NCBI RefSeq assembly: GCF_013618625.1
Contig: NZ_JABRWO010000006.1
Location: 341,042-405,041 of the forward strand
Origin: Bremerella alba
GTDB lineage: Bacteria > Planctomycetota > Planctomycetia > Pirellulales > Pirellulaceae
Direction: 5' to 3'
Length of the DNA: 64,000 nucleotides
Below the pieces are notes generated by a model. The model made no database searches. It saw only the letters and a list, made by a program, of their open reading frames with translations, and was not told where the DNA came from. The position numbers and the translations under genes were made by a program. The stretch's first letter is position 1, and each line of letters starts with the position of its first letter. Shown here piece by piece: positions 26,315 to 35,726 of the stretch.

Positions 26315-28168
26315 GTGCCTAATACGTATAAACGACTCACTCGAATCACCCCAAAAACCCTTGCGAGTTTCATAGTAATAATGTTCACCGGCTTTTCTCT
26401 GAACCATACGAACTTGGAAGCATCCGAAAAGGCACCTCATCGCACTCAGGCTTATGTCTGGGATCATCTCGACGAGTGGACTAATCGGTCGGGCAGTGCC
26501 TTAATGCTGACGGAAGCCGGATTTGACGTAAAACCATTACCCATGGACAAATCCCCCTGGGGGCTCAGTGGCCTCATCTTCATCGGCAGTTTTGCCAGCG
26601 AAGACCCCGCATATCCGAAGTACATGCAGAAGTATGCCGAAGACCTGTACAAGTTTGTCGACGACGGTAATGTCCTCGTCCAAATGACTCAGGCAGATCA
26701 AACTGAGAATCGTCCCCCATTCCTTCCCACAACCCTGGAAGCGCGCCGCTGCGATACGGACTCGTCCGCTGCCTACGTTCTTTCGCCGCAGCATACTTTG
26801 GTGAAGGATTTCCCCGTCGATCAAGGCAAACTATCGTTCAGCAAAGAACGCCTAGGATGGGAAACCTACGATCGCCAAGGAGGATTCCAGGTTATCCTGA
26901 GTTCAGATGCCAACGCCAGCTATCCCATTCTAATGGAAGGCGCCTACGGTCAGGGACGCATTGTTCTGGCGGCCATGCATATTGATAAAATTCTCGACGC
27001 CGAGAAAGATCGTGTCGCCGACGTAAAGTGCCAGGCTCTGGCGAAACAATTTGCCAAGAACCTCTTAACGCATGTCAAAGACGTCGATGCTCGGAGCGCC
27101 GAGGCTATTGAAGTCACACTGTCCCCACGCGTGCAACGAAGCTTTGCCGAAGGATCGTGGACCTTAGCCTTGCTTCCTGATACGCAGGTCTACTCGGTTC
27201 GCTATCCAGGATTGTTCTCCACTCAGACAGCTTGGCTTCGAGCTCATGCGAAAGAGCGAAACATTCAATATGTTCTGCATTTGGGCGACATCACCGATAA
27301 CAATACAAGAAAAGAATGGGAACGAGCCTCTGAGTCGATGCAACTTCTGGACGGACACGTCCCCTATGCTCTCGCTGGCGGCAACCACGATTACGGCCCA
27401 TCGGGGGATGCTTCAACCCGCGAGACATTTCTTAATGAATACTTCTCATTTGAGAAATTGGCTGCCATGCCAGGGTTTGGCGGGGCTTTCGAGAAGGAAA
27501 AGCTAGACAACACCTATCATTTGTTCGAGATAGGTGAACAAAAGTGGATTGTCATCGCATTAGAATGGGGACCAAGAGATGTCGTCGTCGATTGGGCGAA
27601 TGAAGTGATGTCGAAGCACGCAGATCGTAAGGGGATATTGGTGACCCACGCCTACCTCTATTCCGACTCGCGGCGATACGATCATACCGAAAAGTCGAAG
27701 CCCAACCATTGGAACCCACACAACTATCGCACGCCAGATGGCGTTAACGATGGACAAGAGTTATGGGACAAACTCGTGCGAAAGCACAATTTTGTGTTCA
27801 CGTTCAATGGCCATGTCCTGAACGATGGAACCGGCTACCGAGCCGACCCCAACGACAACGGCCAAATGGTCCATCAGATCCTTGCAAACTATCAAATGGG
27901 TGAGATGGGTGGTGAAGCCTACCTGCGGCTGCTTGAGTTTGATCCTGATGGCAACACGGTCCACATGTTGGCATACAGTCCGCTGTACGATCGCTACCTC
28001 TTGGCAAGCGACCACACGTTTACCATCAAACTTGATCAGGCACCTGCCGATCAGCCGGAAGAGACAGCAACGGCTGAGATTGCTGCTTCCTCAATCGAGC
28101 CCCCAAAATCGAATATGCGTCAGAAAGTGACTCAAGAGCCAGGACAACAGGTTGAGGTAACCAAATGA
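26315..28168 (+). CDS. Secreted calcineurin-like metallophosphoesterase with N-terminal GATase1-like domain
   Basis: The 617-residue protein starts at GTG 26315, with GGAG seven bases upstream. Residues about 15-37 form a signal segment (LASFIVIMFTGFSLNHTNLE). Residues about 40-250 look like a class I glutamine-amidotransferase-like or ThuA-like fold (GLSGLIFIGSF, YKFVDDGNVLVQM, YGQGRIVLAAMHID). The catalytic domain from about residue 275 has the metallophosphoesterase set: LLPDTQVYS, HLGDITDN, AGGNHDYG, a later THAY, and FNGHV. These are the dinuclear metal-site motifs. It probably releases phosphate from organic phosphate esters outside the cytoplasm. It is coupled to phnD by an ATGA overlap and lies behind a Pho-box-like site. 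Confidence 0.83.
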   Translation: MPNTYKRLTRITPKTLASFIVIMFTGFSLNHTNLEASEKAPHRTQAYVWDHLDEWTNRSGSALMLTEAGFDVKPLPMDKSPWGLSGLIFIGSFASEDPAYPKYMQKYAEDLYKFVDDGNVLVQMTQADQTENRPPFLPTTLEARRCDTDSSAAYVLSPQHTLVKDFPVDQGKLSFSKERLGWETYDRQGGFQVILSSDANASYPILMEGAYGQGRIVLAAMHIDKILDAEKDRVADVKCQALAKQFAKNLLTHVKDVDARSAEAIEVTLSPRVQRSFAEGSWTLALLPDTQVYSVRYPGLFSTQTAWLRAHAKERNIQYVLHLGDITDNNTRKEWERASESMQLLDGHVPYALAGGNHDYGPSGDASTRETFLNEYFSFEKLAAMPGFGGAFEKEKLDNTYHLFEIGEQKWIVIALEWGPRDVVVDWANEVMSKHADRKGILVTHAYLYSDSRRYDHTEKSKPNHWNPHNYRTPDGVNDGQELWDKLVRKHNFVFTFNGHVLNDGTGYRADPNDNGQMVHQILANYQMGEMGGEAYLRLLEFDPDGNTVHMLAYSPLYDRYLLASDHTFTIKLDQAPADQPEETATAEIAASSIEPPKSNMRQKVTQEPGQQVEVTK

Positions 28169-29145
28169 TGATCACGCCACGTCGGCGACTGACAACCCGC
28201 ATCATTCGCAGCATGACTGCGGTTTTCGGCCTAGTTGTAATCGTCACGGCTACACTTCACGATGCGGTGAATGCCTATGGCGATGAAGTAAATCGCGATG
28301 GGAGTGAGTCGCGGCCCCTACAAGTCATGTTGATCCCAGCCGATACAGGCGCGGATACGACGCTTGACGACTTCAAACCCGTTTTCAATGCCATTGAAAA
28401 AAACTTCGGCCTGCACTTTGAATTGCGTGTAGGCACTTCCTACGGAGCAGTTGTCGAAGGGCTAGTTGCCAGGCGGGTCGATATTGCCTTTGTCGGGCCG
28501 GTCACATTTCAGCAAGCCCGGCAAAGAAAAGCAGCTGAACTTTTAGCCGTCGCGGTTAAGGACAATTCCAGCTCTTACCGCTCTGCACTCTTGGTACGAA
28601 AAAATCAAGACATCAATCGGCTCAGCGACCTCCGCGGAAAACTAGTGGCACTAGGGGATATCAATTCGGCATCCAGTTTTCGATATCCTTTGGCAATGCT
28701 GCTCAAAGCTGATGTTGATCCCGTTACACAGCTTGATCGCGTTGTGATTACCGGAAGTCACAGCAATGCATTGGCCGCGCTGCGAGAAGGTCATGTCGAT
28801 GCGGCCGGCTGTTCGTTAGCCGCCTACCAAAAGGCGATCAACTCTGGTGCGATTAGCACTGGCGCGTTCAAGGTTCTTGCTGTGAGCCCTCCCATTCCCA
28901 ATCCACCGCTGGCCATGCACCCCGGCCTGTCCGATACGGTTAAGAAAAAACTGACCGACGCGTTTCGGCAAATTCATCGTGCCCCTGGTGTCAGTCCAGA
29001 GATGATCCGCGGGTATGGTGGCGACCGCTACGACCGCTTTGATGTCGAGTTTCCTCAGCGAGAGTTTGATGTTGCCATCGATCAGCTCGCCCCAGTTACA
29101 CCCCAGCTAATCTCTTCGATTATCGAACGATCCGCAGATCGTTAA
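28165..29145 (+). CDS. phnD: Phosphonate/phosphite-type ABC transporter substrate-binding protein
   Basis: The 326-residue protein starts at an ATG that overlaps the previous TGA. After an N-terminal signal segment (SMTAVFGLVVIVTATLHDAV) it follows the PhnD pattern: PLQVMLIPADTGADTTLDDF, FELRVGTSYGAVVEGL, RVDIAFVGPVTFQQAR, LSDLRGKLVALGD, and FRYPLAMLL. PhnD-type proteins capture phosphonates, phosphite or related oxyanions and pass them to PhnCE. It belongs to the same operon as phnC and phnE. The true ligand cannot be read from the sequence. Confidence 0.88.
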   Translation: MMITPRRRLTTRIIRSMTAVFGLVVIVTATLHDAVNAYGDEVNRDGSESRPLQVMLIPADTGADTTLDDFKPVFNAIEKNFGLHFELRVGTSYGAVVEGLVARRVDIAFVGPVTFQQARQRKAAELLAVAVKDNSSSYRSALLVRKNQDINRLSDLRGKLVALGDINSASSFRYPLAMLLKADVDPVTQLDRVVITGSHSNALAALREGHVDAAGCSLAAYQKAINSGAISTGAFKVLAVSPPIPNPPLAMHPGLSDTVKKKLTDAFRQIHRAPGVSPEMIRGYGGDRYDRFDVEFPQREFDVAIDQLAPVTPQLISSIIERSADR

Positions 29146-29213
29146 ATTCATGCATCCCCAACGTCCCCTGCTTTTTCAACGCGACTAGCTGACGAAGAGA
29201 TATTAGACCGGCG

Positions 29214-29996
29214 ATGCTCTCCATAAACTCCATAAGTAAGTCCTTTCCCAGCGGCAAGGACACGGTTCAAGCTCTACGGAACGTCTCCTTTCAGATTCAG
29301 CGGGGCGAGTTCTGCGTGATGTTAGGGCACTCTGGTGCTGGCAAGTCAACCCTCTTGAAGCTCGTCAGCGGTCAGATGACGCCTGATGAAGGTGAGATCG
29401 TCATTGACGATCAGCGATTAACCAGCCGAAATCGTCGTTCTCTTCAGTACCGGATCGGTATGATCCACCAGCATTATGAATTGGTCGAACGTCTGTCCTG
29501 TCTCGACAACGTGCTGCTGGGGCGTCTCCCTTGGATTCCGATGACGCAATCTATTTTCCGAAACTGGAACTCTGACGATCGCCTCGCCGCATGTACCTGG
29601 CTCGAGAGAGTAGGATTGGAGCCCTCGCACGCTACGCGTCGAGCAGGGCAACTTTCCGGCGGACAACAGCAACGTGTGGCCATCGCTCGGGCATTGATCC
29701 GTCAGCCAACGCTGCTACTAGCGGACGAACCGGTCGCCAGCCTCGATCCGGCAACCAGCCGATCCATTCTCGAACTGCTGCATCAAGCTTCCCGTGACTG
29801 GAATGTCTCGGTGCTGTGTAATTTGCACCAGCCAGAGCTTGCTCAAGAATTCGCCGACCGGATAATCCAGCTTTCACAGGGGAACATTCAGTTTGACGGT
29901 ACTCCGAAGCAGTGGGCTCGTCATTACCAAGAGGTGAATGGGGGCTCCTCTGAACCATCGAACAACGAGCTCCGTTCGCATTCCCCAGCTTACTAG
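29214..29996 (+). CDS. phnC: Phosphonate-type ABC transporter ATP-binding protein
   Basis: This 260-residue nucleotide-binding subunit has Walker A GHSGAGKST, the Q-loop region GMIHQHYELV, signature LSGGQQQRVAIARAL, Walker B LLLADEPVASLDP, and a switch His in CNLHQPELAQEF. VERLSCLDNVLLGRL is typical of PhnC. It follows phnD by 68 bases and precedes phnE. It should power import of the PhnD ligand. Confidence 0.92.
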   Translation: MLSINSISKSFPSGKDTVQALRNVSFQIQRGEFCVMLGHSGAGKSTLLKLVSGQMTPDEGEIVIDDQRLTSRNRRSLQYRIGMIHQHYELVERLSCLDNVLLGRLPWIPMTQSIFRNWNSDDRLAACTWLERVGLEPSHATRRAGQLSGGQQQRVAIARALIRQPTLLLADEPVASLDPATSRSILELLHQASRDWNVSVLCNLHQPELAQEFADRIIQLSQGNIQFDGTPKQWARHYQEVNGGSSEPSNNELRSHSPAY

Positions 29997-30082
29997 GCTT
30001 CAACGGACGAACTGGCTTTCAACCAGCATGAGCGATAAGCGTTAGCACGAAATCTTCAGAGAATTCTCAAAGGACTCTTTAC

Positions 30083-31126
30083 GTGGCGTCACCCTCCAAA
30101 ACGAACCACGATCTCGATTCGATGCGTCAGGCAGGATGGCCGGTCGAAGGAAAGCGTCTCCTCCCGGCTTTGGTGGTTGCACTGATCGTGGGGATGGTCC
30201 TTTGCTATTCATTTAGCCGCATGGGTTTGACCAGAGCCGCCGGCGAAAGTGCCAAGGCCTTTCAGGCGCTATTCGGAGCAAGCGAGTCAAGTCAGGTCGT
30301 GGACGCGGCTTCGCGGTTTATCGATCAAGGGTGGCCTCCGGTTATTTCCAGTGAACGAGAGACTAGTCGCATCGAGAATTTCAACCCAGAGCAACTGCCT
30401 TGGCTTAGTTATGTCGAAATGAGAGAAACGCCGACTGTTTCCATCGATTTCGAGAATGGCTCAGTCGTCGAACGCGAAGTCATGGAAAGTCACCAAGTAT
30501 TGGTCGAACCTGTTGGCTATCTCTTTCGGGTGCTATGGCTGATGCTGGAAACGTTAGAAATTGCCCTTTGGGGAACCATCTTGGCACTGATTATGGGCTT
30601 GCCTTTAAGCATGCTCGCCTCACGCAGGATCAGCCCGGCTCGCCCGGTTGTACTGCTGGCCAGAGGAGTCTGTAGCTTGAGCCGTGCAATTCCTGAGTTA
30701 ATCTCCGCCCTGTTCTTTGTCCTGCTGTTTGGCTTCGGTCCGGCGGCGGGAGTCTTGGCGCTAGGGCTTCACTCGGCCGGCTTTCTAGGCAAGTTCTTTG
30801 CAGATGATATCGACAACACCGACGACGGGCCTGCGAAAGCTTTGGCCTGCAGTGGCATTGGAAAACCAGGCGTATTCCTCCATGCGTTGTTGCCCCAGGT
30901 GTTGCCCCAGTACCTCGCCTACCTGCAATATATTTTGGAACGCAATGTTCGCACGGCCACTGTTCTAGGGATTGTCGGTGCCGGTGGGATCGGTGTCGAG
31001 CTGATGGGCAAGTGGCATAATTTTCAGTTCGGTCACGCAACCACCGTACTGCTGGCCATCTTCTTAACAGTCATTCTTTTGGAAGCCATTACGCAGACAC
31101 TACGCAAAGAGTGGATTCGTGATTGA
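30083..31126 (+). CDS. phnE: Phosphonate-type ABC transporter permease
   Basis: This 347-residue permease starts at GTG 30083 with AAAGGA about eight bases upstream. One membrane segment lies near the N-terminus (LPALVVALIVGMVLCYSF) and five or six more in the second half. The BPD_transp_1 EAA-like loop is ALACSGIGKPGVFLHALLPQ, followed by ATVLGIVGAGGIGVELM, which is characteristic of PhnE. The long segment between the first and second helices (about 60-150) is a typical PhnE extension. It ends the operon and converges with the TPR gene, with 14 bases between the stops. Confidence 0.9.
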   Translation: MASPSKTNHDLDSMRQAGWPVEGKRLLPALVVALIVGMVLCYSFSRMGLTRAAGESAKAFQALFGASESSQVVDAASRFIDQGWPPVISSERETSRIENFNPEQLPWLSYVEMRETPTVSIDFENGSVVEREVMESHQVLVEPVGYLFRVLWLMLETLEIALWGTILALIMGLPLSMLASRRISPARPVVLLARGVCSLSRAIPELISALFFVLLFGFGPAAGVLALGLHSAGFLGKFFADDIDNTDDGPAKALACSGIGKPGVFLHALLPQVLPQYLAYLQYILERNVRTATVLGIVGAGGIGVELMGKWHNFQFGHATTVLLAIFLTVILLEAITQTLRKEWIRD

Positions 31127-31140
31127 ACACGAATGCTGGC

Positions 31141-32376
31141 TTAATCTGCGTAAAGTTGAAAGCAGCCAAAGTGACTCGTTTTCATCTTGTTAATCAGCGA
31201 TCCGGCTGACTTATGATAGTGTTCCGGCGAAATCTCGATCGCTCGGCGGGCATGATATGCGGCCTGCGACGTGTCTTGGATGTCTTCGTGGAACTGCGCT
31301 AACAAGAAGTGGTGCTCCGCCGTTGGCGAGAGTTCGAGCAGCCGGGCATACATGGCTGCGGCCTCATCGATTCGCCCAAGTTTGCGAAGAGCATACGCTT
31401 GCCCCTGGATTGATTTCGCAAGGCCCGACGAATGCTCGGGCGAATAGCGTTGTGCCTGCCAGAACTCCGCGGCTAGACGAAAATGAAAGAGAGACTCTTC
31501 CCAATTTCGGCGATCCTGGTAAATCGTTCCTAGAAGCCCATGTCCGCCAGACGCAGCGAAATCCGGCGACTGAACCAAGGGAAGCAACAACAAGATCGCT
31601 TCGTCTCGCCTATTCAAGATGGCAAGATTGATGGCCTGTTCAATTTGCTTCTCGATTGAGTCTACACGCGAAAGTGGCTTGTAGACTTGCTTTTGGATCG
31701 CTTCGATCCTGGCCTCCAGCTTTACAATCAGCGAGCGGAAATGTGTACCGTGGTAGGAAGTCCCCGCGTCGAGCACAATGCAGTGCCTCATCAGATCGGA
31801 CGCTTCCACGAGCCTCGACTGGGATAGATAGTCGAAAGCGGTCTTCACATTGGAATGACCTTTAGCACTCTCGTAGATCGCAGGCACCAACACAAGCAAC
31901 AGTACGGCAAATATCCAATGGATCGGCGTTTCCCCCAGTGTATCTTTCGTGCCCGATGACAATGGCCAGGTAACGAAAACGGCAAGTGATCCGACAATTC
32001 CAAACGAGGCGACAAGCGCCGAAAGGATACGCGTCAGTGTGTTACCAGACGCAATCGCATCGATGGGAATATCCGGGCCGGCGACCTTCCAAAATACCGC
32101 TCGAAAGAAGACCAATAGCACTAAGCCAACCATCAGCAAGACAACGCTTGCATCTGTTTTAGCCATAAAAAGCCGCGTCAATGTAGTTGTCGTCAACCAC
32201 GCAATAGGCACACCACACAGAATGGTAACGATAGCGACGTCTAGCCACGCAAACGTCAACAGTACGCCATCCCTAGCACTCGCCAAAACCAATGCTGCAA
32301 ACCAGACGACTAAAACAACCAGAGCCGTCAGTCGCAGTATCGTTAAGTTTGCCGGGGGATTATTTTCGCTTACCAT
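31141..32376 (-). CDS. TPR-containing membrane protein
   Basis: This 411-residue protein has about five membrane helices in the first 190 residues (LTALVVLVVWFAALVLAS, VVLLMVGLVLLVFFRAVFW and others). Tetratricopeptide-like repeats follow from about 225 to 400 (AINLAILNRRDEAILLLLPL, FHFRLAAEFWQAQRY, AAAMYARLLELSPTAEHHFL). TPRs mediate protein contacts, so this may be a scaffold on the cytoplasmic or periplasmic face. It follows the His-rich membrane protein gene by 15 bases on the minus strand and probably shares its transcript. I do not recognise a specific family. Confidence 0.75.
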   Translation of the reverse strand: MVSENNPPANLTILRLTALVVLVVWFAALVLASARDGVLLTFAWLDVAIVTILCGVPIAWLTTTTLTRLFMAKTDASVVLLMVGLVLLVFFRAVFWKVAGPDIPIDAIASGNTLTRILSALVASFGIVGSLAVFVTWPLSSGTKDTLGETPIHWIFAVLLLVLVPAIYESAKGHSNVKTAFDYLSQSRLVEASDLMRHCIVLDAGTSYHGTHFRSLIVKLEARIEAIQKQVYKPLSRVDSIEKQIEQAINLAILNRRDEAILLLLPLVQSPDFAASGGHGLLGTIYQDRRNWEESLFHFRLAAEFWQAQRYSPEHSSGLAKSIQGQAYALRKLGRIDEAAAMYARLLELSPTAEHHFLLAQFHEDIQDTSQAAYHARRAIEISPEHYHKSAGSLINKMKTSHFGCFQLYAD

Positions 32377-32391
32377 CTCGAATGCCTCGTA

Positions 32392-33465
32392 TTATTTCGA
32401 GCGAATCGTTTCAACCGAATTGGCTTTGTTTTTCTTCCAGAGCAACCCGTCGTAACCATAATGCAGAAACGCCACGATCACGTTGAGCAGCAACCAATAC
32501 TCCAGGAATCGGTGTTCCAACAGCCACCCACACGATCCGAGAATTATGACGAAGATCAGTAACGAAAAGATCCACCGCGATGCAACCCAGCGAAAGATAC
32601 GATCTCGCGAGTGTATGGTTCCGTCGCCACTCTGTTTTTGCATGCGCCATCCGACAACCGATAGATACTCGCTGGCATGAAACCAGGCCGACGCAGTGGC
32701 CAGGGTCAGCACCATCGCCGGATAACCGATGTGAACCGCCCATAGCATCCCGCTGAAGATCCCAATCACGCTCACTAGGTAGACCATCCGTCCGACCGCA
32801 TTGCGTTGGAAATGAACCAGACAATCGACTAGCACCACACACGGAAGGATGGGTGCCAGATAGTCGATAATTGAAAGCACGTCTGACATCGTTCCGGATC
32901 GGACCGACAGTTGGGCCACGCGCAGAATGCAATAAAGCATAAACGTCCGCAATAACATCTTTTCTAACCAACCAGGAATCAGCGATGTAACGCCAGCAAG
33001 GCGGCCGTAGATCCGATAAATTCCATGATGTTGCGAGGCGAAATGCCAGGCGTTCCAAAGGTAGTCGATCGTCAGTAAGCACGTTAGCGCGCCGGTTCCC
33101 ACCCATATCCCGATACAAAGCAGAATCACGACGGCCGCGAATCCGAACATGAATCGAGGGTTCGCTCGATACGGATTGCGATCTAACAGTACGAGCCCAA
33201 GCGTGCTCCACCGGTGAGGCGTCGTAATAAAATAGATCTGCCAGAACTCGATCGTTGTCCGACCTGAAACCCCTTCGTCGAGTTGTACCAGCACTAAGAG
33301 CGGCCAGAATATGTTAGCGATTAGAAAGAGATCCAGCCATGGAGCAAGAATCCAACCATCGCCTTTGCGATGAGGCTGCTTAGATCCAAGTGTTGGCGAG
33401 CCACCTGTCAGGCTTGAATCCGTGGACGCAACTTGCCAAGGCTCTTCCTGTGCGAGATCAGTCAC
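32392..33465 (-). CDS. Polytopic membrane protein with conserved histidines
   Basis: This is about 357 residues from GTG 33465; the frame opens further upstream at a TTG but with no better start. There are eight or more hydrophobic segments. Several histidines lie near helix ends: ITTPHRWST, NAWHFASQHHGIYRIYG, SAWFHASEYLSVV and AFLHYGYDGLLW. Such patterns can bind metal, as in the Brp/Blh oxygenase family or membrane di-iron enzymes, but I cannot confirm membership. It lies between a lipoprotein gene and a TPR membrane protein on the minus strand. Confidence 0.7.
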   Translation of the reverse strand: MTDLAQEEPWQVASTDSSLTGGSPTLGSKQPHRKGDGWILAPWLDLFLIANIFWPLLVLVQLDEGVSGRTTIEFWQIYFITTPHRWSTLGLVLLDRNPYRANPRFMFGFAAVVILLCIGIWVGTGALTCLLTIDYLWNAWHFASQHHGIYRIYGRLAGVTSLIPGWLEKMLLRTFMLYCILRVAQLSVRSGTMSDVLSIIDYLAPILPCVVLVDCLVHFQRNAVGRMVYLVSVIGIFSGMLWAVHIGYPAMVLTLATASAWFHASEYLSVVGWRMQKQSGDGTIHSRDRIFRWVASRWIFSLLIFVIILGSCGWLLEHRFLEYWLLLNVIVAFLHYGYDGLLWKKNKANSVETIRSK

Positions 33466-33487
33466 AACAATGCTTCTGGCCTTTAAG

Positions 33488-33961
33488 CTACATCCGCTTG
33501 AGATCAATCTTTAGGTCATTCGGCCCCTGAGTCGTGATCTCGACCGTGATCGGAGACTTAACCGGATCGGCGTAGATGAACGGAATTCGGTCTGATTTTG
33601 CTACCGTTTCGATCGGGCCAGATGCCATTATCGGTTCACCGCCACCGTCAGGGGTAATCATCTCTGGTTCCTGGGAAACGGATTGAACGATCATCACACG
33701 AAACTTGCCAGCAATCGATCCGTCGCCGTCGGCATAGGTCGACATCACAAAGGTGCCATCTTTGCGGATCTCGCCTCCGGCCGCTTTCCCTTGCAGTGAG
33801 CTAGACGGCACAAAGGAAATGGCTCCCCCGCCCTTCATCGGTTCGCCCTGGAAAAGAACGACTCCTGAAGTCGGATAGGCCTGAGGTTGATCGCTGGGTG
33901 TGCAGCCAAGGATCGATAAGACGAGAATGAATAACGCGAGCGTGTAATAACGCTTGAGCAT
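33488..33961 (-). CDS. Small planctomycete lipoprotein with carboxypeptidase-regulatory-like fold
   Basis: This 157-residue protein has a signal peptide (LALFILVLSILGC) ending at a lipobox with Cys20. The mature part resembles a transthyretin-like beta-sandwich: YPTSGVVLFQGEPMKGGGAI, KDGTFVMSTYADGDGSIAG, and KFRVMIVQSV. This type of lipoprotein very often follows a DUF1559 gene in planctomycetes, as here. Its role is unknown; display or assembly of surface proteins is possible. Confidence 0.8.
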   Translation of the reverse strand: MLKRYYTLALFILVLSILGCTPSDQPQAYPTSGVVLFQGEPMKGGGAISFVPSSSLQGKAAGGEIRKDGTFVMSTYADGDGSIAGKFRVMIVQSVSQEPEMITPDGGGEPIMASGPIETVAKSDRIPFIYADPVKSPITVEITTQGPNDLKIDLKRM

Positions 33962-34036
33962 GGGACGAGTCCTACTGAAAATCCAAAATAAGGTTCAAAT
34001 ATCAAGAAAGCATGTTCCGATTTATCTTGTTCATTT

Positions 34037-34066
34037 CGCAGGCATCTCCTACAGACGGTGCCTGCG
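34037..34066 (-). terminator. Hairpin between DUF1559 gene and lipoprotein gene
   Basis: Perfect 8-base arms CGCAGGCA (34037-34044) and TGCCTGCG (34059-34066) flank a 14-base loop, just downstream of the DUF1559 stop on the minus strand. There is no long T run, so it may be a partial terminator or a processing signal that adjusts the amount of the lipoprotein. Confidence 0.4.
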
Positions 34067-34083
34067 GGTTTGTCATGATAAGA

Positions 34084-35103
34084 CTAAGGAATCGAAGCGA
34101 CTTCGCGTCCACCGCGCGTTCCCAGAGCTTGCCAGATGGTTAGATCGATTGTTTCCGGCATGAATCTGACCGAACCGTCGGTCATAGCGACCATCACGCC
34201 CCCAGGATGATAGCTCCGAGCGGCAGAGTACAACTCGGTATAGGGGCTGCCGATCTGCACACACGGCATGCCCTCTTCGAGATAACTGCGGCAACCCCAC
34301 ACTCCGTCAGGAGTCGTGCTGTTGGGCCCCGTCTTCGTACTAAAGATGTCGGCACCCATCACCGGATAAGCCCAGGTTCCGCGGGTATCCTGATAAGATG
34401 GTCCAGAGCTGCTGGACAGGCGAAACTTCAACTCGCTTAAAGAAATGGTATTCGCCGTACCATCAGTAACGTCCCTCATGCTGAGTTCGGAGTTGTTGCC
34501 AAAAACACCCCCTTCGTCACCGGTCTTCGTATGAATCGTACCGTAGCCAGCTTTTCCATAGCAGGCAGAGTAGTTGCCGCGGGCCAAATGCTCTTGTCCC
34601 GTTCCGTTCCCCATTTGCTCGCTAGTGGATGGGTGCGACGGACAGCTCATCGCGTCAAGCTGTTCCGAACCAACGGTAATGCCCTGCGAGGTATAGGTCC
34701 CGTTGCCTAACCAGTCGGTCACTTCGGCCCTTTCGTTGGCAATGATCATGAACTGTTCGTGCAACGCTGGCTGCTCAATTTGCGATAGAATCATTAAGTT
34801 CCACGAAGCACCGATCGCAGCAGTTCCACTACCGTGGGCACCATTGGGATCGTCGCCTCGGCCGTTGATCGCACCGGACGGAAACACCAAGAAGGTGTCG
34901 TGATAGTTGTGGACGCCTAACTGCAACTGCTTCAGCTTGTTCGAGCACGACATCCGCCGCGCTGCTTCTCGGGCCTGCTGTACTGCAGGAAGTAGCAGTG
35001 CAATAAGGACTCCGATAATGGCGATCACCACCAGTAATTCAACTAGCGTAAAGCCTGATTCTGATCTACGTGAAACGCGATTTGGAAGATTGACAACCTT
35101 CAT
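34084..35103 (-). CDS. DUF1559 protein with prepilin-type N-terminal methylation motif
   Basis: About 339 residues from the ATG at 35103, which has GGAG six bases upstream; an ATG four codons earlier is also possible. The N-terminus carries the type IV prepilin/pseudopilin signal [20 protein letters not shown] and the DUF1559 hallmark [19 protein letters not shown]. The C-terminus has [20 protein letters not shown], the usual DUF1559 ending. These proteins are expanded in planctomycetes and are thought to be pseudopilin-like surface or secretion components; their function is not established. It heads the minus-strand group with the lipoprotein. Confidence 0.92.
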   Translation of the reverse strand: MKVVNLPNRVSRRSESGFTLVELLVVIAIIGVLIALLLPAVQQAREAARRMSCSNKLKQLQLGVHNYHDTFLVFPSGAINGRGDDPNGAHGSGTAAIGASWNLMILSQIEQPALHEQFMIIANERAEVTDWLGNGTYTSQGITVGSEQLDAMSCPSHPSTSEQMGNGTGQEHLARGNYSACYGKAGYGTIHTKTGDEGGVFGNNSELSMRDVTDGTANTISLSELKFRLSSSSGPSYQDTRGTWAYPVMGADIFSTKTGPNSTTPDGVWGCRSYLEEGMPCVQIGSPYTELYSAARSYHPGGVMVAMTDGSVRFMPETIDLTIWQALGTRGGREVASIP

Positions 35104-35115
35104 GACGGTCTCCAT

Positions 35116-35702
35116 GTCAGCGTGCGAGAAAAAAACATAAATGCAAAAAAGACATCACAAACTCGAATGACACTCGATGCGTCGACTGGCTGAGGGCATC
35201 AAGCACTGAATGCTTCAGACCAGCATGTGGATAATTTATCCGTCTTGTGTGAGAAGTCTATTCAGAATCTACCTTCACACTCTGCATTTCACGAAACGTT
35301 AACTCCAGGCGTTTTTCTTCTCGTATCCTTAATTGAAGGACCAACCCGGGAGTGTTTCCTCCTAACGCGGCGCAATGATCTCCAGTTCACATGTGAATAT
35401 TATATCCGTCTATAACATGACCTAGTTACAGCCCATTTAGTCTCACCTCCTTGCCTGTCTTTACTTTTCACGCCGATCCAATGCGAAGCCTCGAAGTTTC
35501 GACTCACCCACAAGGACCAGGTAGCCGGTGTGATGAGCCATGAAAAGCCTTTTCACATGACGAGCAGGCTCTCTTACTTTTGAAGTACGTCCCCCTTAGC
35601 AGGAGGGATCGTCGTCAATACCAAAGCAATTCTTGTTGACTAGGAAGCCAGATCTCTACAATAGCTTCATCGAACCGTGGTCTTGGCTCGGAGTATCTCC
35701 CT
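35116..35702. other. Intergenic region between divergent DUF1559 and TPR-metalloprotease genes
   Basis: This gap of about 590 bases must hold promoters for the DUF1559 gene (left) and the long TPR-MoxR operon (right). I see no recognised gene, tRNA or strong hairpin. Short ORFs here have no protein-like features. Confidence 0.4.
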
Positions 35703-35726
35703 TTGCATAGTTCCCTTTGCCGTTGT

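Noticed and set aside
26315..31126. Full C-P lyase phosphonate degradation operon
   Set aside because: Only transporter genes phnD, phnC and phnE are present; no phnG-phnP genes were seen.
32411..33211. 266-residue minus-strand ORF
   Set aside because: It overlaps the His-rich membrane protein in another frame and has shuffled composition without helices.
35227..35415. Small plus-strand ORF in the DUF1559/TPR gap
   Set aside because: Short, low-complexity, with no ribosome site and no recognisable feature.
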